NCBI GenBank assembly: GCA_963921825.1
Contig: OY997594.1
Location: forward strand, 17,241,001 to 17,305,000
Reading direction: 5' to 3'
Origin: Erodium maritimum
Lineage: Eukaryota; Streptophyta; Magnoliopsida; Geraniales; Geraniaceae
Length of the DNA: 64,000 nt
Shown here piece after piece: positions 11,570-24,330 of the stretch (positions are counted from its first letter, which is position 1; every line of letters starts with the position of its first letter). A program made the translations under genes and the position numbers. Below the pieces are notes generated by a model. That model had not been told where the DNA came from, did no database searches, and saw nothing but the letters and a program-made list of their open reading frames with translations.

Positions 11570-12390
11570 ATGGCCTTTATATTTTGACATTAACTTATTT
11601 ATTTTGGTTTCATTTACTTAAACTGAAAATATATGTTATTATCTTTATATAACCTAAAAATTTCTCATTTTTTAATTCTAATTACCAAAATTTCCACTTT
11701 GTTTTCTTATATTAATCTTTTACACAAGTGAATTACCAATGTATCTTTACTTTAATTACACCCAGTAACTTTTCCTTTTAAGTGTTAAACCAATTAATCC
11801 TTAAATCGACCCCCTCCCCCCCCCCCCCCCCCCCCAATTCCAGGCTTCTTAATCTTCTTCTTCTTCAACTTGTTCAACACTATTATGTTCGATTCGACTT
11901 CTTCTACAACACTCATTCACATTAGTTCCCCGAGAATGAGCATCGTCGATTCCAAGAACTCGACGGAGGCACGGAGCTACCCAGGTTTATTGGGACAGTT
12001 TAACTGAATGACCTTATTTTGAAGTTTGTTTAAGACCATGACTTCCATATTTTGTCATCAAGTTGTTTGTTTTGGTTTCATCCACTTAAACCACGAATTT
12101 ACGTTATTACCCTTACTTAAACCCCAAAATTTTCCTTTCTTTTTGTTATCTATTACCCAAATTTCCACATTTTTGTGTATTAATCTTTTATACATGTGAA
12201 ATTACCTTTGTACTCTTACTTCAATTACACCCTGTTTCCCTCCAAAGTGTCAATCCAATCGATCCTTAAATCGAAAACCCCCAATATAAGGCTTCATCAT
12301 CTTCTTGAACTTGTTCTTGAGCACTACTATGTTTGATTCAACTTCTTCTACAACACTCATTCACATCAGTTCTCCGAGAACGAGGACTGG
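11570..12390. repeat. Direct duplication of a block of about 370-400 bp
   Basis: The blocks at about 11570-11945 and 12034-12390 follow the same order. Both hold TTTGGTTTCAT(T/C)(T/C)ACTTAAAC, TATTAATCTTTTA(C/T)ACA, CAATTACACCC, AATCCTTAAATCGA, and then CTTCTTCTACAACACTCATTC. Identity looks moderate, with several indels, so the duplication is old. A 20-C run (11816-11835) occurs only in the first copy. The two copies could be LTRs of a tiny element or a plain tandem duplication. Confidence 0.8.
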
Positions 12391-12469
12391 AGCCTTTGAG
12401 GTGGATTCGACTTCTTTCGATGTGAAGGTCCTACGCCGATAGATCATACACGGTGGTTGTGAGAGCAGC

Positions 12470-13478
12470 GCCGGAATCAGGGTCGTCTCTATGTAATTGG
12501 TGGCCTCAGACAAAAATTGAAAACGGGCCTTTTAGTAATTACAATAGAGACGATATACCGATATTTTATTAACTTAATAAATAAATATACATTTTAGACA
12601 TATGATACATATTTTTTTTTGTTTCAAAAAGTATATTATTTTTTCCTTTTCAATTTTACAAAATCAGATTTATGGTTTCTATTTGACATTGTTCTACAAT
12701 AACTTAACTCAAATTAAATTGTAGAACCTGAAATAAAACAAATTACATATTAATTAGAGAGAAAAAAAATTAGAAAATGACTTATTATAAATATATAAAT
12801 CAATTGAAAAGCTAATTAGAAAAAAAAACTCAATTAGCAATAATTACATAGAATTGTTTATTATAAACTATAAATCAAGATTTTGATATGTGAATATATA
12901 ATTTTATTTGAGATATTTCAAATTAAATAAAAATAATAAATTTAAATATAATATAAATAATTATATAATGTTTATTTATTTGGTAACTTAAAAATATGAA
13001 ACCGCATTAATTAGAAAATTGTGATAAAAAAGTAGATAAATAATTAGGAAAAATAATTGATATTAGGATTATAAATCAATTTGAGAACTAATTAACAATA
13101 CTAGCATTTGTTCAAAAATATTAACAATACTAGCATTAATATTTTTATTATAACCTATAAATTCGACGTACATACAAAATTGGATTTGAGCTATTTAAAT
13201 TGGTTAATCCTAATTCATTTAAATTAAATAAAAACAATTATTTATGATGTTTATTAATTTGATAAAAAAAATTTGATAACTTATTAACTTATGAAGTTCT
13301 AATTTAAAAAATAGATAGTCAAATAGGAATACAATTGATTAGCACGTTATAAATCAATTAAAGAGTTGATTATGAATAATAATTAAACATAACTGATTTA
13401 TTAACATTATCAACCCTAAAACGTGCCTTAGACGGTTGCCTTTTTTGGCAAAAAGGACGGGCCGACCCTGGCCAGAAT
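12470..13478. mobile_element. hAT-type non-autonomous element (993 bp)
   Basis: The 8-bp duplication GCC(G/A)GAAT at 12470-12477 and 13471-13478 has one mismatch. It flanks ends that are inverted: CAGGGTCGTCTC on the left, and CAGGGTCGGCCC when the right end is complemented. CA-starting inverted ends with 8-bp duplications are the hAT signature. The interior is extremely AT-rich with no transposase frame, so it must be moved in trans. Confidence 0.83.
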
Positions 13479-14190
13479 CACAAGAACACGGCCTGCATTG
13501 GGAACTCAAACCCCCTTGAAAAGGGCCTCTAGTTTCTTCTGCCTCGGTTCCTCCCTCTTTGGTTCAGACATGAGAGCCTTTACTCGAAGAGGATCCCGGA
13601 TCAATGGAGGCGACAGAGTGGTGACAAGGCCACCTTTGGCTGCAGAGAGTTGGGTAGGGCAGAGTACGGTGGCGGATAGGGAGCAGAGTCATCCCCCGGG
13701 GGTGGTGGAGTAGACGAGCCTTCGACGTTGGACGGAGGCAGTGGAGGCTCCAAAACCCTAGTGTAGCTTGCAGTGGAAGCTAGGGTTTGAGCCTTCAATG
13801 GGCGGTCCCGTCGCGGTTTACTCAACGACTCGGAGGAACCTTGAGAGAAAGACGATCGCCGTTGTCGGAGCAGGAGGGAAGATCGTCGTAGAAGAAAGAG
13901 AGAGAGGGACCAGAGTAGTAGTTTGCTTTGTCTTCCTCCTTCTTCTCGGTTTAATGTGAGACACAACCTCCAAAGAGGGGCGCGGTGGAGGCACAGGTGT
14001 TGCGTGCTGCACCATAGTTGACTGCGATGGGACAAGACTGGCGAGGGGGGCAACGATCATATCAACGACATGGATAGGAAACTCCATAGGTGGGGTTAGA
14101 GTTACCTCGAAAAAAAGGATTTCGTCAAAAGCAGGAGAGAATTTGGTTTGCAACCGAATTTCACATTTTAAAATAGTAAAAAAAACGATC
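13479..14190. other. GC-rich stretch with unassigned open frames
   Basis: This stretch and the 12.40-12.48 kb flank were contiguous before the hAT insertion. Open frames exist on both strands (13601-14053 minus, 13498-13713 plus), Pro/Ser-rich or low-complexity, with no recognised domain. An A-tract at about 14179-14186 could be a plus-strand poly-A end, but I found no matching duplication. It is probably an old retroposon body. Confidence 0.4.
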
Positions 14191-14624
14191 AAACCGATAA
14201 TTACTCTCTAATCGATTGATCATGGAACTCGGGCATGCTATATTAGATTGAAAGGGCCCGTTGATCATGGAATCATGATTGGATCAGGCCCAAATAATAG
14301 GTGGACACTTGAAGCATAATTGGAGCTGGCCTACAATTGGGCCCTATGAAGAAGGATCTGACTTGTGAGTAAAGAAAAAATATATACACTAGGAAAAGAA
14401 CGATGAGAGACTGAAGCAAGAAAGAAAAACTCAGTGGTTAGTTTCAATATATCATAAACTTGGCTCTTGTTGCTGCTTCATTTTTTCATAATCTTCTCAT
14501 GAGAAGGAAAGTTACTTGTGCTCTCTTTCTTTGACAAACCAATTCTTGTCAAAAGTATTGAACCCAAAACTCAAAAACAAGGAAGCATAATTACATGAAC
14601 AAGAAACAAAAAAAGACACACAAA

Positions 14625-15131
14625 TCAGCAAAAATTGCACCCCATGAAATTCACAAACTCATGAAAATCAATCACTCCATCTCCATTCTGATCAGCCACC
14701 TTGATCATCTTCTTGCAGTCTTCGACCTCTGAACCTTCCTCTAACCCCAAACCACACAGAACCTTTTGCAACTCCTCTGCATCAATGAACCCATCTCTGT
14801 TCTTATCATACTCATCAAAAGCTTGCTTCAGTTCCTCCAATCTAGGCTCCTCAGCTACGAATCTCGATTCTTCAACGTTGAGCTCACCATCTACATCATC
14901 ACACAGCACTTCCAATCTCTCCATCACTACCCTCAAGTACTCAAACCCAACACCATTGCCATCGATGGAGCAGTGATTCGACACTGATCGATGTCTCAGA
15001 GAAAAGTTCAAGAACAAGAGATTGAAAGTTCTAACTGTTGTTAATTTGAAAACCCAGTTGAGAACTCTGGGAATCAAACAAAACCCAGATGGGGATTGGG
15101 CTGAATCTGCTAGTTCCTTGATGATCACCAT
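14625..15131 (-). CDS. EF-hand calcium sensor, CML45/46-like
   Basis: A single-exon gene of 168 residues. Two canonical EF-hand loops lie at the C terminus: D109-KNRDGFIDAE-E120 and D147-QNGDGVIDFH-E158, each with acidic residues at positions 1, 3/5 and 12. Such calmodulin-like proteins bind Ca2+ and relay signals to targets. The N-terminal third has a hydrophobic stretch (about 17-43), as in the CML45/46 group, which could be a membrane anchor. I chose the ATG at 15131; the frame remains open a little upstream but only with a non-ATG start. A TATA-like run (15221-15229) lies about 90 bp upstream. The gene ends in NFMGCNFC. The exact subfamily is inferred from domain layout only. Confidence 0.86.
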   Translation of the reverse strand: MVIIKELADSAQSPSGFCLIPRVLNWVFKLTTVRTFNLLFLNFSLRHRSVSNHCSIDGNGVGFEYLRVVMERLEVLCDDVDGELNVEESRFVAEEPRLEELKQAFDEYDKNRDGFIDAEELQKVLCGLGLEEGSEVEDCKKMIKVADQNGDGVIDFHEFVNFMGCNFC

Positions 15132-17300
15132 TGTTGTGCAATGCAAGATATTCAAGTGGAAGCTTTGGAGTGACTACTATATAATGAAGACTGTTGAGTG
15201 TTGGATCACGACATATAAACATATATATACACAACTTGAACTTAGGAGATTGCTAAGCCAAAGATTAGGAAGATTCCACCTTATTACCTAAAGAAAGTCT
15301 AGAGTATGAGATCTGATAGAAAATTGATAGGCACCAAGACTAGAAGAGCATGTTCATACCGTGATGATATAAATATTGCACTAAATTAAGTGAGTTTCTT
15401 GGTAATATATACTCATTCAACAACCAAGAAACAAACTAAAACGGCAGTTGAACAAAAAAAGTGTAGAAGCTTGACTTCACATTGAAGGACTACTTGACCT
15501 CTCAAGTCAATGCTTCTTTTTGGCAAAGATGAGTAATTTTCCTCTTGGAGAACCAATTTTCTATCCTTGATTTCATCTTCAAGGAAATTTCCCAGAAACT
15601 TGTTTGGACTTGACTGATGGGTTTTGGATGTATAGGTATATGGGCCAGATTTATCCTTTAATGGGCTTCATGAAAGCCCAATCATACCCCTTTATGTGGG
15701 CCTTCCCATCACAAACCAACCCATCCATGACCCATGTATCAGTTTTCCATAATCTTCATTAGTTTACACGTTAAGTCATTGATGTGTTTTACTTTAAGCT
15801 TAACCCTAAAGTGCATTAACTTTCCATGCCATCATGCAGAAATTTCAAATAGAATATCATTGCCTATGGCTTTACTGATAATGCTATTATACTTATCAGA
15901 TAAGCCTCTTTATTTCCACTATCAAATAAAAGCAAAAAGATATGTGAATTTCTTATTTTCCTTTTATTGTTGGTGGAAATTAAAGGTGAGTTCCCTCCAC
16001 TTTACCTCGTGAATCACTTGGTTCCCAACCAAGAAAGATGAGTGGGATAAAGACATTGCAATTGTAGGCTATTCCATGTCAATATTCCAACAATCTAGAA
16101 GTGGACTTTGTGAAAACCTATTGTTCAATCCCTCAAAACCTTACTTTCATGATGTTACTTGCCCAATTTCGATTCCATTCTCAAGTTGAAGTTTTTGATG
16201 TCGGTAGCTTGACTTTCTTGGGGTTTTAACTGATTTTAGATGACTCAGAAACCAGTTTTATGACTTTTTTTTGTAACAATGGTAATTAGATTGGGTTGTG
16301 ACTTGTGAGGAGATATTAGTGGGACTTTTGTGGGTGTCCAGTAATGAGTGTGAAGCTCCTTTGGTATATCTCTACGGGACATGTCAAGAGAACCAATCAA
16401 AGGGTTGATGTGAACCTGCCATGGAAGTAGCTCATCTCCAACTCCAAGGAGAGCCACTAGATTGGATAAGATGTTCCAATCATGTGAAGCTTAGTCCTTG
16501 GATGTTGACATATTGTGGAAAGTTTAGTATCTGTACTTTGTTGGCATAATCTCATTGGCCTTGATGTTACTGAGAAAAATCTTAGTAAAAAGAAAATATA
16601 TATGTACATATACATATTCATATATAGGAATATGGGTTACAGAAAAAGGTAGCTACAGCTTCCAAATCAATGCAAAGGAACAAAAAACAGGAGGACAAAA
16701 GAAGAAGAAATATGCACATGGAGTGGGGTCTAAATGACATTATGAACAGCTAATGGTTGTGCATAAAATGTGGCCTCAATTCTCTGATAGCAACAATGAA
16801 ATATCTGAGTGTCTCAACCCTGGCTCATAGATCACAGACACACTTGCCCAACTTGACAGTATATTTGGCCCATTTTTCTTTTTCTCCAGCCAAAGAAAAT
16901 GCCAAATGCTACAGGAAAAGTAGACAAAAAGAAGAGAGAAAAAGATAGCTTTATCATCACTTCTCTTGACTTTTTTGGGTATTTTGATTGGATTCTTATG
17001 GGATTGATAGATGATAGATCCTTGGACTTTTGATCCCCTCCTTGTATGATACAATCACTGAAGAACATGAATTCTGCAGAAGAGCTCTTCATGTTCATCT
17101 CAACATGTATAGATCATCAAATCAAGGCCTTTTCAAGTTACCCTCTTTTGGGTCAAACAAGAAAAGCCAAAACAAGTACTGAAAGAGTGACAATTTCACA
17201 ATCATTTCTTGATTTCACACATTCAGTGCAAGTGTTCATCACTAGAATTTTGAAACTTTTATTGTATTATACTTGGGGCTTGTTACATCCAAAATTCTGT
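15132..17300. other. Intergenic region between the CML and CDF genes
   Basis: It holds the upstream region of the CML gene and, from about 17300, the presumed 3' UTR of the CDF gene. Only short random open frames are present. No transposon ends were recognised, so it looks like an old, unique intergenic stretch. Confidence 0.55.
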
Positions 17301-17556
17301 GTTTTTGGTTAAATCGCACATCTCAGATGTATATAAGTATGTACACAAGCATATACCCAAAAAAACATCCGAGGGCCGTACCAAAAACTCCTAGCACTGC
17401 CTGCAGATGAGATGAATATACACATCTGCTCTCCTTCGGATAGCCTTGCCAATCAGATATTCAGCATTGACGTTACTTAGCACGATGGCTCTGGCTCAAC
17501 AGCTGCAATTCCATTGCCATTTCAGTATAAACATTGAACCTTGACTTGAGCTCAAC

Positions 17557-19741
17557 TCATGTGTTCTCTTGGAAGTTGAGTGACCGCGACAGAGCAGCAG
17601 GGTTGGCATGCAAAGCTGCAGAAGCTCCCATGGCTTGTGCTTTATCATTGTCGGATGTGAAGGACTTGAACATACCTCTACCACTGATAGAACTAGTCTT
17701 CTCGTTCCTAATCCCAAGGGTTGCCCATATAGAGCTCTTTGCAGCCTCACCCGGATCATCAATCCTCAATGTCTTTGGGATCCAAACTGATCTTCCTGAA
17801 TTGCTCTCTTTCACAGGCTCTTCTTTCTCTGAGCTGGATGGAATTGGATTAAGGATGTTTCCATCCCTTGAATGCTTTCCTAGTACCATAGAGTTAGGAG
17901 TGGAGTTTGTGGCTGAGTTGTCTGGAGAGGGAAGCGGCATGTTCCAAGAACCGGGGACAGTGCATCCCCAATATGTTGGAGCCGGATAAAATGACATTGG
18001 ATAAGCAGCTGGATGCATCGCAGGGTTCCATTGAACTGAGTTCCAAGCACAAGGCCATGGTGGCCCGGGAAAGCATGGAACTTGAGGAGGAAAGGCTTGA
18101 TAGTTCTTAACATTGGCTTCTTGTAAACCAGAGTTGCCTACTTTCTCAGATGAATTTGACCCGGTGATGGAAGATCCACACCCACTTGAATGATCATCCC
18201 CGTTATCTCTATGAAACCCGTTTTGAACACGATGCTGTGATTTCTCAGCAAGATTCAACACAGAAGCCATATTGTCACAAAGAGGAGAATCGGAGCCAAA
18301 AGTGAGAACATTCCCATTACTTGCAGCGTTGATTCTTGCCATTTGGAGAGCTTCTGAGACCATTATGTGACGGTAGTGTGAAGCAGTGGCGTTCTTGTTT
18401 TTGCGGCGACCAGCACCTACAGGAACGTTCCTCATGGTTCCTCCAGCTGTCCAGTATCTCTGACAGTTCTTGCAGAAGTGACGAGGCTGGTTCACGTTGT
18501 AGTTGTTGTAGTAACAGAACTTGGTGTCCATGCTATTACATCTTGGGCAAGGGAGGATCTTGTCAGGCTTCTTCAAGGTTTTGTCTTGTGTTTCACTCTC
18601 TGTCTTGTCTTCCTCTTCTCCTCCATTCTTGGGCAGTGAAGTTTCCACATCGGCAGAGGGAGTTTTGGGGTTGTCATTGCTGCTTGCCGATGTTTTCGTA
18701 TCTTTTACTTTTTCTGAGATCTGGTCTGAGGTACCATCTTCTTGTTCATCTTTCCAAGGTTCCTTAAATTTTTCAGCAAATTATAATGAGAAAAAAGACT
18801 TGCTTTAGACATCCCTTAACAAACTTTGTGCACTTCCTTAGGAAATTAAGCAATCAACTCGAATTAAGAGATATAAGTGTTCATAACTCAAAATCAAATC
18901 AAATTTTAAAAATAGTCGTAAGAAAATTATTGAAGACAACGGAAACTGTTCGATTTGGAAGCTTGTTCTTCAAAGGAAAAAAGTAACTTTTATGTTTAAG
19001 AACACAATTGTCTTAGCAATAACTTCAGTAACTATATCATAAATCTGACAAAACCAGGTCATATATAGAGCAAACAACTATATCTGAAGTTCCAAAAATG
19101 GTGAAATTCTGAAGCAGAACACAGATAATAATTCTAAAAAAACACACAAGGAAGCCACAAAATCCATAAAAAAAATCCTTTTGCAACTTCCTAAACATAG
19201 CAAGACAAATGGACTCCTACAAGTAATCAACCCACCCAACCCAAGTGAGTCCATGTGCAGCTAACTAGCCTAAAGCTTAGTAATTCATGTTTATGCTATT
19301 AATTATAACGAACTGTGTCAAAATAAACTTTAGGTAAAGCAAAACCCCAATTCAATAACAACTCAGATATCATAATAATCGAGCCATTTTCAACATAGTC
19401 TGGAGTCAACCCCCCAGCCAATCATCATAAACCCAAGAATTAAAACATGAAATAAACCCAACCCATTAAAATTAATGATCTCTTAAGCAATGGGTGCGCA
19501 TCAAAAAAGGAAATTTGCAATGAATCCAGAATTTAGAAGAAGATTAAATGGAGCATACCTTGCTGAGTTGTTGGTCAATGGAATTGTCCTGGTCCGGGTC
19601 CAGTTCCTGGGCTGGTGTATCGGAATCAGAAGCTGAGCAGAGGTTGTGATCTGAAGCGGCAACACAATCATTAGCATCTCCGAGAGGGAGAGCAATGGTC
19701 TTCCCAAAAAGCTTGATAACAGAGTCCCCCAATTCTGACAT
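17557..19741 (-). CDS. Cycling Dof factor (CDF-type Dof zinc finger), two exons
   Basis: Exon 1 is 19559-19741 (61 codons, [19 protein letters not shown], the typical CDF N-terminal motif). Exon 2 is 17557-18762 (401 codons plus stop). The 796-bp intron has GT at 19558-19557 and AG just before 18762, in phase 0. The predicted protein is 462 residues. The Dof domain binds AAAG sites; zinc cysteines 133, 136, 158 and 161 have the family spacing CX2CX21CX2C. C-terminal CDF motifs are present: [27 protein letters not shown] and GRGMFKSF. In Arabidopsis, CDFs are clock-controlled repressors of CO and FT that FKF1-GI targets for degradation, and they act in the nucleus. An in-frame ATG 24 bp upstream is less like the family start. 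The exon 2 acceptor has a weak pyrimidine tract and could be shifted slightly. Confidence 0.93.
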
Positions 19742-20022
19742 TCTCAATACTCTTTCTGCACACACAATCTCTCTGCTCTGCTGTGACTTGTGAGAGCATA
19801 TACTTGAGTTGTGTTGTGTTGTGTTGGATTTGGGGTTGTGTGTACAATCTGAAAATGGAAATGGAGTTGGGAAAATAAGGAGGATTTGGGATTGGAAAAA
19901 GGAAAAATGAATTTGCAGAGAGAAGTGAAATGAGTTTGGGGAATTTGGTGGGGTTTAACAAAGGTGGGAATGCCACATCACCTAACCCCAACATTTCTCA
20001 GCCACAACTTCTTGTGGCCTTT

Positions 20023-20420
20023 AGATTTTTCATCTTGTTTGATTCTCCACATTTGCTTCAAAAGATAGTGCTTTATTGCCTCCCCTTTTTCCCCTTCCAT
20101 GTCACCATGTTTATTGCTATTCTAATCTCAATTACTCGCCTCCATTAATCGCCTTGCTTGCCTACTTTTTATTTCATTTTTATATTACTTTGATGATCTG
20201 GGTTGCAACTTGTCAAGCCCCAACGAGCTTGACAATGAAGGTTGGGTGAACTCAAGCCAAGTGTTTTTGCCTTTCCAATTTCATGTAACTTTTTCCTCCT
20301 TTTTTAGGACGTGTGACAAATCCAAACAAGACAAGTCATTAGGGTGGAACAACCTTTGGTTGGTTGGTGAATGTTGACTATGTATAAGTCATCAATTATG
20401 CACGTGCAAGCTCGCACGTG
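20023..20420 (-). promoter_or_regulatory. Candidate clock/light elements upstream of the CDF gene
   Basis: A CCA1-type site (AAAAATCT on the minus strand, 20023-20030) lies about 280 bp upstream of the CDF ATG. Two CACGTG G-boxes lie at 20401-20406 and 20415-20420, 14 bp apart. Arabidopsis CDF genes are morning-phased under CCA1/LHY, so such sites fit. Their function here is inferred. Confidence 0.4.
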
Positions 20421-20511
20421 AGGGGGTTGAGGATAATGTGAATACCTAGTATGGATTGTGTTGTTTATCATCTGAAATGATATTTTAGAATTATTTATTG
20501 CATCAAAATTA

Positions 20512-21930
20512 AGATGATTTCATGTGGATCTTTAAAGGGTTCCCGCTGCTAATGGAGCTCCTCCGACCCTACATACAAGCCAACGACATCGATTTCAATT
20601 ATATAGAGGTCGGGATTCGGGCTATGAACGTCCCGGGGGTGCTCGAACCCCAAGTGTCCGCGACCTAACAGCCTCTTCTATGGGCACTCAGGTAATCTCA
20701 GCTCACTTACCCTTTGTTAGGTGAGAGGACCGCTTCTTGTGGATGAGGGTCCGATTGGAGGTGAACCAACCGCTACGGAGACGGCTTCGTCTCTGACTCC
20801 CTAGTAATACCCAATCCTTGCTGATCGAACTGCAATATGAGAAGCTACCAGATTTTTGTCGTCGGTCTGCAGGCTGACACACCACTTATCGGGTTGCACA
20901 ACTCATTTACCGGGGATTGGGCGAGAGGAGGCCCGCTATGATAACTCCATACAGGTACCAAGGCAACTGGATATGGATCGACTGCTGAAGACGGTCTGGC
21001 ACCCTCCAAGACATATCGAGGAAGTGGAAGTTGATGACCTCCTAACAGTGCTCCCCTTGGACCCGATTGGTAAACTCAGAGAGGACATCCCGGGGGGTAG
21101 CGTACCCTTTACAGAATACCACATGAATGCTGACAACTTGGCTAAGACTGCCCCGGAAGGGGCGGTCAACACTGTGCAGGGAGATTCCCCGACGACATAT
21201 GGGGGGGGGGGGGGGGGGTTTACAAAGCCCGACAACCTGGTTAACGTCCACAATGCTTAGGTATTCTCTGCCCTGACAGATCTGCAGATTCCCTGGGTTC
21301 ACAAGCAGGGAAAAAGAAAGATCCCCATAAGTTGTCTGGAAAAGCAAGTCATATCAGAGCAAAGGCGGTGAAGTCAAGCATGAGAACGAGGAGCGGGCAA
21401 CTGTATGCTAGAGCTCCTGGATCAAAGAAACCTTTGGAACTGTCGGGCCCCTCACCAAGAGACCTTGAGCCGCATAAGATTGTGGAGGACCAGATGCATC
21501 AAGCGGAGGCAGGGAAGCCTCCAATGCAGGAATGAGAAGACCCGGCGGGGGTGGATCTGGCCGCTGCTGGCCTATATCCACAGACCCGGGACAACCAGTG
21601 TTGGGAGATCTCGGGAAGCCCGCATTCACAGCTCTCCACTTCTGGTCGTTTTTTTATATTATTATGCTTTTTGTTGGAACAATTTGTTTTATGCTTTGGG
21701 TTGGACAATTTTCTTTATGTCTCGTTGTTTTGAGACGTTTGTAAGGGGATGTCCTGAGTTATTGTCTACGATATCAAGTATGTTAACTTTATAGGTCCAT
21801 GAGCGATGGGCTTGCCACGGTCGGCCCAAACACATATCTAGAACCCAAGGCGGTTACGCTCTACTCTATATGGTTTCTTATTTGCATTAATGCACTTCCT
21901 CGGTTACCCGTTTCAAAAAAAGATGATTTC
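20512..21930 (+). mobile_element. 5'-truncated LINE ORF1 element without ORF2 (copy 1)
   Basis: AGATGATTTC at 20512-20521 and again at 21921-21930 is a 10-bp duplication, and the right copy directly follows an A-tract. The body starts inside a DUF4283-like region (WIFKGFPLLMELL, then IEVGIRAMNVP), continues with a decayed zinc-knuckle segment (LPGIGREE), and ends in a 3' UTR closing GGTTACCCGTTTC plus A's. The same layout occurs at 26.8-29.0 kb and, inverted, at 38.0-41.6 kb. No reverse transcriptase is present. An 18-G run lies at 21201-21218. Confidence 0.82.
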
Positions 21931-21942
21931 CTCTTTGTAACA

Positions 21943-24330
21943 TTTTTTTGAGGAAAATATGATGCATTATTCAGAATTAGAAACCATGAGTTTCGGAATA
22001 AAGCCTCGAAGCTGATATAAATTCATTACAAATTGAGACCAAATATAAGCATTACGAGTCAATTCATGAGCTACTCTATTGGCTCCTCTACGAACATGAT
22101 TAACCCTCACTCCCGGTAACTAACTTAAGATGGTCCTACAATCATAAATAATTCCTCCCAAGGGGGATAACAGACGTCCGGAACTATTAATGGCTAAAAC
22201 CACTCCAAAACAGTCAGATTCGATTGATCCTGTTAATCAGTCACTACTCTTCAACCACATTAAAGCTTCCCAAACATCACATGCTTCTAAAGTTTCTGGG
22301 TTAGTTATGTGAGGGAGTACATAGAAACGTATCCCCCTCATCATACCCTTGTTATCTCTACAAATAAAGCCACTTGCACCGCCTAGACCTATCACAACAG
22401 CACCGTCAGAATTAATATTAATAGACCCACCCACCGGTTTGCTCCATCTATCAGCCCCAACCGGTGATTATGTGCCGGTCGAAACATGATGAGATTGAGC
22501 TTCTTTCCACTCTGGCTTCAACAACACTGTTGCCCTATAAATTGCTTTGCCAGGAGTGGCCTTTTCATTCTGCACCCGTTTGTTTCGGGCCTTCCATAAT
22601 TCCCAGCAGACAACCCCAATCAACTCAACATCATCCCGAGTGCAGCTCCCCCAAATATCTAAAAGCCACTCCCTGACTGATTCTGAATGACTCAAGGAGG
22701 CGCTCGACAATCTGCTCCATACCTCAACTGCAAGGGGACAAGTAATCAAAACATGTGTGTTTGTCTCCTCCTCACCACAGACCCCACAAAATCTTGAAAC
22801 ATCCACCCTCCGTGTTCTTAAACAAACACCAGTTGGCAAAATACCATAAGCCCCTCTCCAAAGCAAATGAGACATTTTGGGAGGGACTCGAAGGGACCAT
22901 TACACCTTCCAGAACTCCTCTCGACTGTCAGGTCCCCATCTTCTTGTATATGCCTGGATCTCCTTGTAAATCGATTTAACTGAATACACACCATCTCGTG
23001 CACCCTTCCAATACCAAGAATCTGTCATGCAACTAGCACTGAGAAGAACCCAGAGCACTGCTTCTACATCCCCTTCCGAGAGGACTCTCCTTATAAAATA
23101 AACATTCCACTCTTGACGGTCTGGCCATATCATTCTATTTACAGACCAAAATTGCGTAGGACCCTCTACGTCCAATAAAACACCAGACTCAGAACTTACC
23201 CACGAGGTGCCGGATAAAGAGGTATGCTCTCCGTTACCAATCCTCTTTCGGATCCCTCCACGCACCACCTCCTGGACAGCCAGTACACTATTCTAGATTG
23301 GGCTAGAATTAACTTTCTTTTGGGCGTTAATAAAATCCGACAAAGGAAAGTATTTTGCCTTTATCACTTCACTAATAAGGCTCTCCAGACTCAGCATTAA
23401 CCTCCAACCTTATTTTCCCAAAAGTGCTAAGTTAAAATCATACAAGTGTTTAAAACTTAAACCACCTTGCAGCTTATGATCACATAATGCTCCCCACCTG
23501 CGCCACATAATCGCCGAACTTGTCATGGTGTTGTGTGACCACCAAAACATGTTCATTGTTACCTCTATCTTCCGGATCAAAGAGAGGGGCAATAAATGGA
23601 TGCTCATAGTATACATTAGTAGGGCTTGAATAACATACTTTAGTAAAACTTCTTTTCCAGCTTTACTAAGAAGCAGTTTATCCCAATTTGACAGCCTACG
23701 AACGATATGGTCTTTAACATACTTGAAAGCTTTGTATCTACTTCTTCCAATTACCGCCGGAAGCCCCAAGTAAGTTACCACATCTGAAACCTAAGTCATT
23801 CCAAGAATAGAAACAACTCCTTCTTTTCTTGCTTGATGGGTATTCAGACTGAATGAAATAGAGGATTTTTGAGCATTAGTTTGTTACCCAGAAGCCCGTT
23901 CATAACGCCCCAACAAATCCCTCTAACCCTCGGCCTCCTCCTCCGCCGCCTTTCCAAAGAAAAAGCTATCGTCTACAAAAAAAAAAGTGAGAAATCGAGG
24001 GGGCATCCCTCACTAATCTAGAACCAGTAATCAGCCCATGTTGTTCATAATCAGAAATTAAACGGGAAATTCTTTTTGCACATACGATAAATAAATAAGA
24101 TAGAAGGTCCCTCTGTCTGATACCCTTACCCGGTAATATGGGGCCTAGCCGACGCCCCTCTGATGAGATCCATAGTTGCGGGGTACGTACACACGGCACA
24201 ATCAACCCCACCCATTTTTCCAAAAAATCCCATACAAACCAGCTCAATTTGTAAATAGTTCCAGTCAACCCGGTCATACGCCTTCTGCATATGATTTTGG
24301 ACGTAACCTTATACGAAAATCAAGGTTCTG
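21943..24330 (-). pseudogene. Decayed LINE ORF2 (reverse transcriptase to RNase H)
   Basis: On the minus strand, in order: KAYDRVDWNY-like sequence; an RT block with GIRQRDLLSYLFIVCA and PSISHFFFCRR, where the catalytic FADD is degenerate (24.3-23.97 kb); LGLPAVIGRSRYKAF (23.78-23.41 kb); a zf-RVT segment with CGVCGEEETNTHVLITCPLA (22.8 kb); and an RNase H start, INSDGAV (22.43 kb). Many stops and shifts interrupt it. The minus-strand 3' end reads TTTTCCTC plus A's at 21943-21949, the same terminus as the small retroposon at 25.84 kb. The 5' part, including the endonuclease, is missing. It once supplied target-primed reverse transcription and is now dead. Confidence 0.85.

Noticed and set aside
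13601..14053. 150-codon minus-strand frame rich in Pro/Leu/Ser
   Set aside because: No domain, overlaps frames on the other strand, no start context; probably retroposon body.
18645..18648. Dof frame starting at 18648
   Set aside because: The codon is GTG inside exon 2; exon 1 at 19559-19741 supplies the true start and the conserved N-terminal CDF motif.
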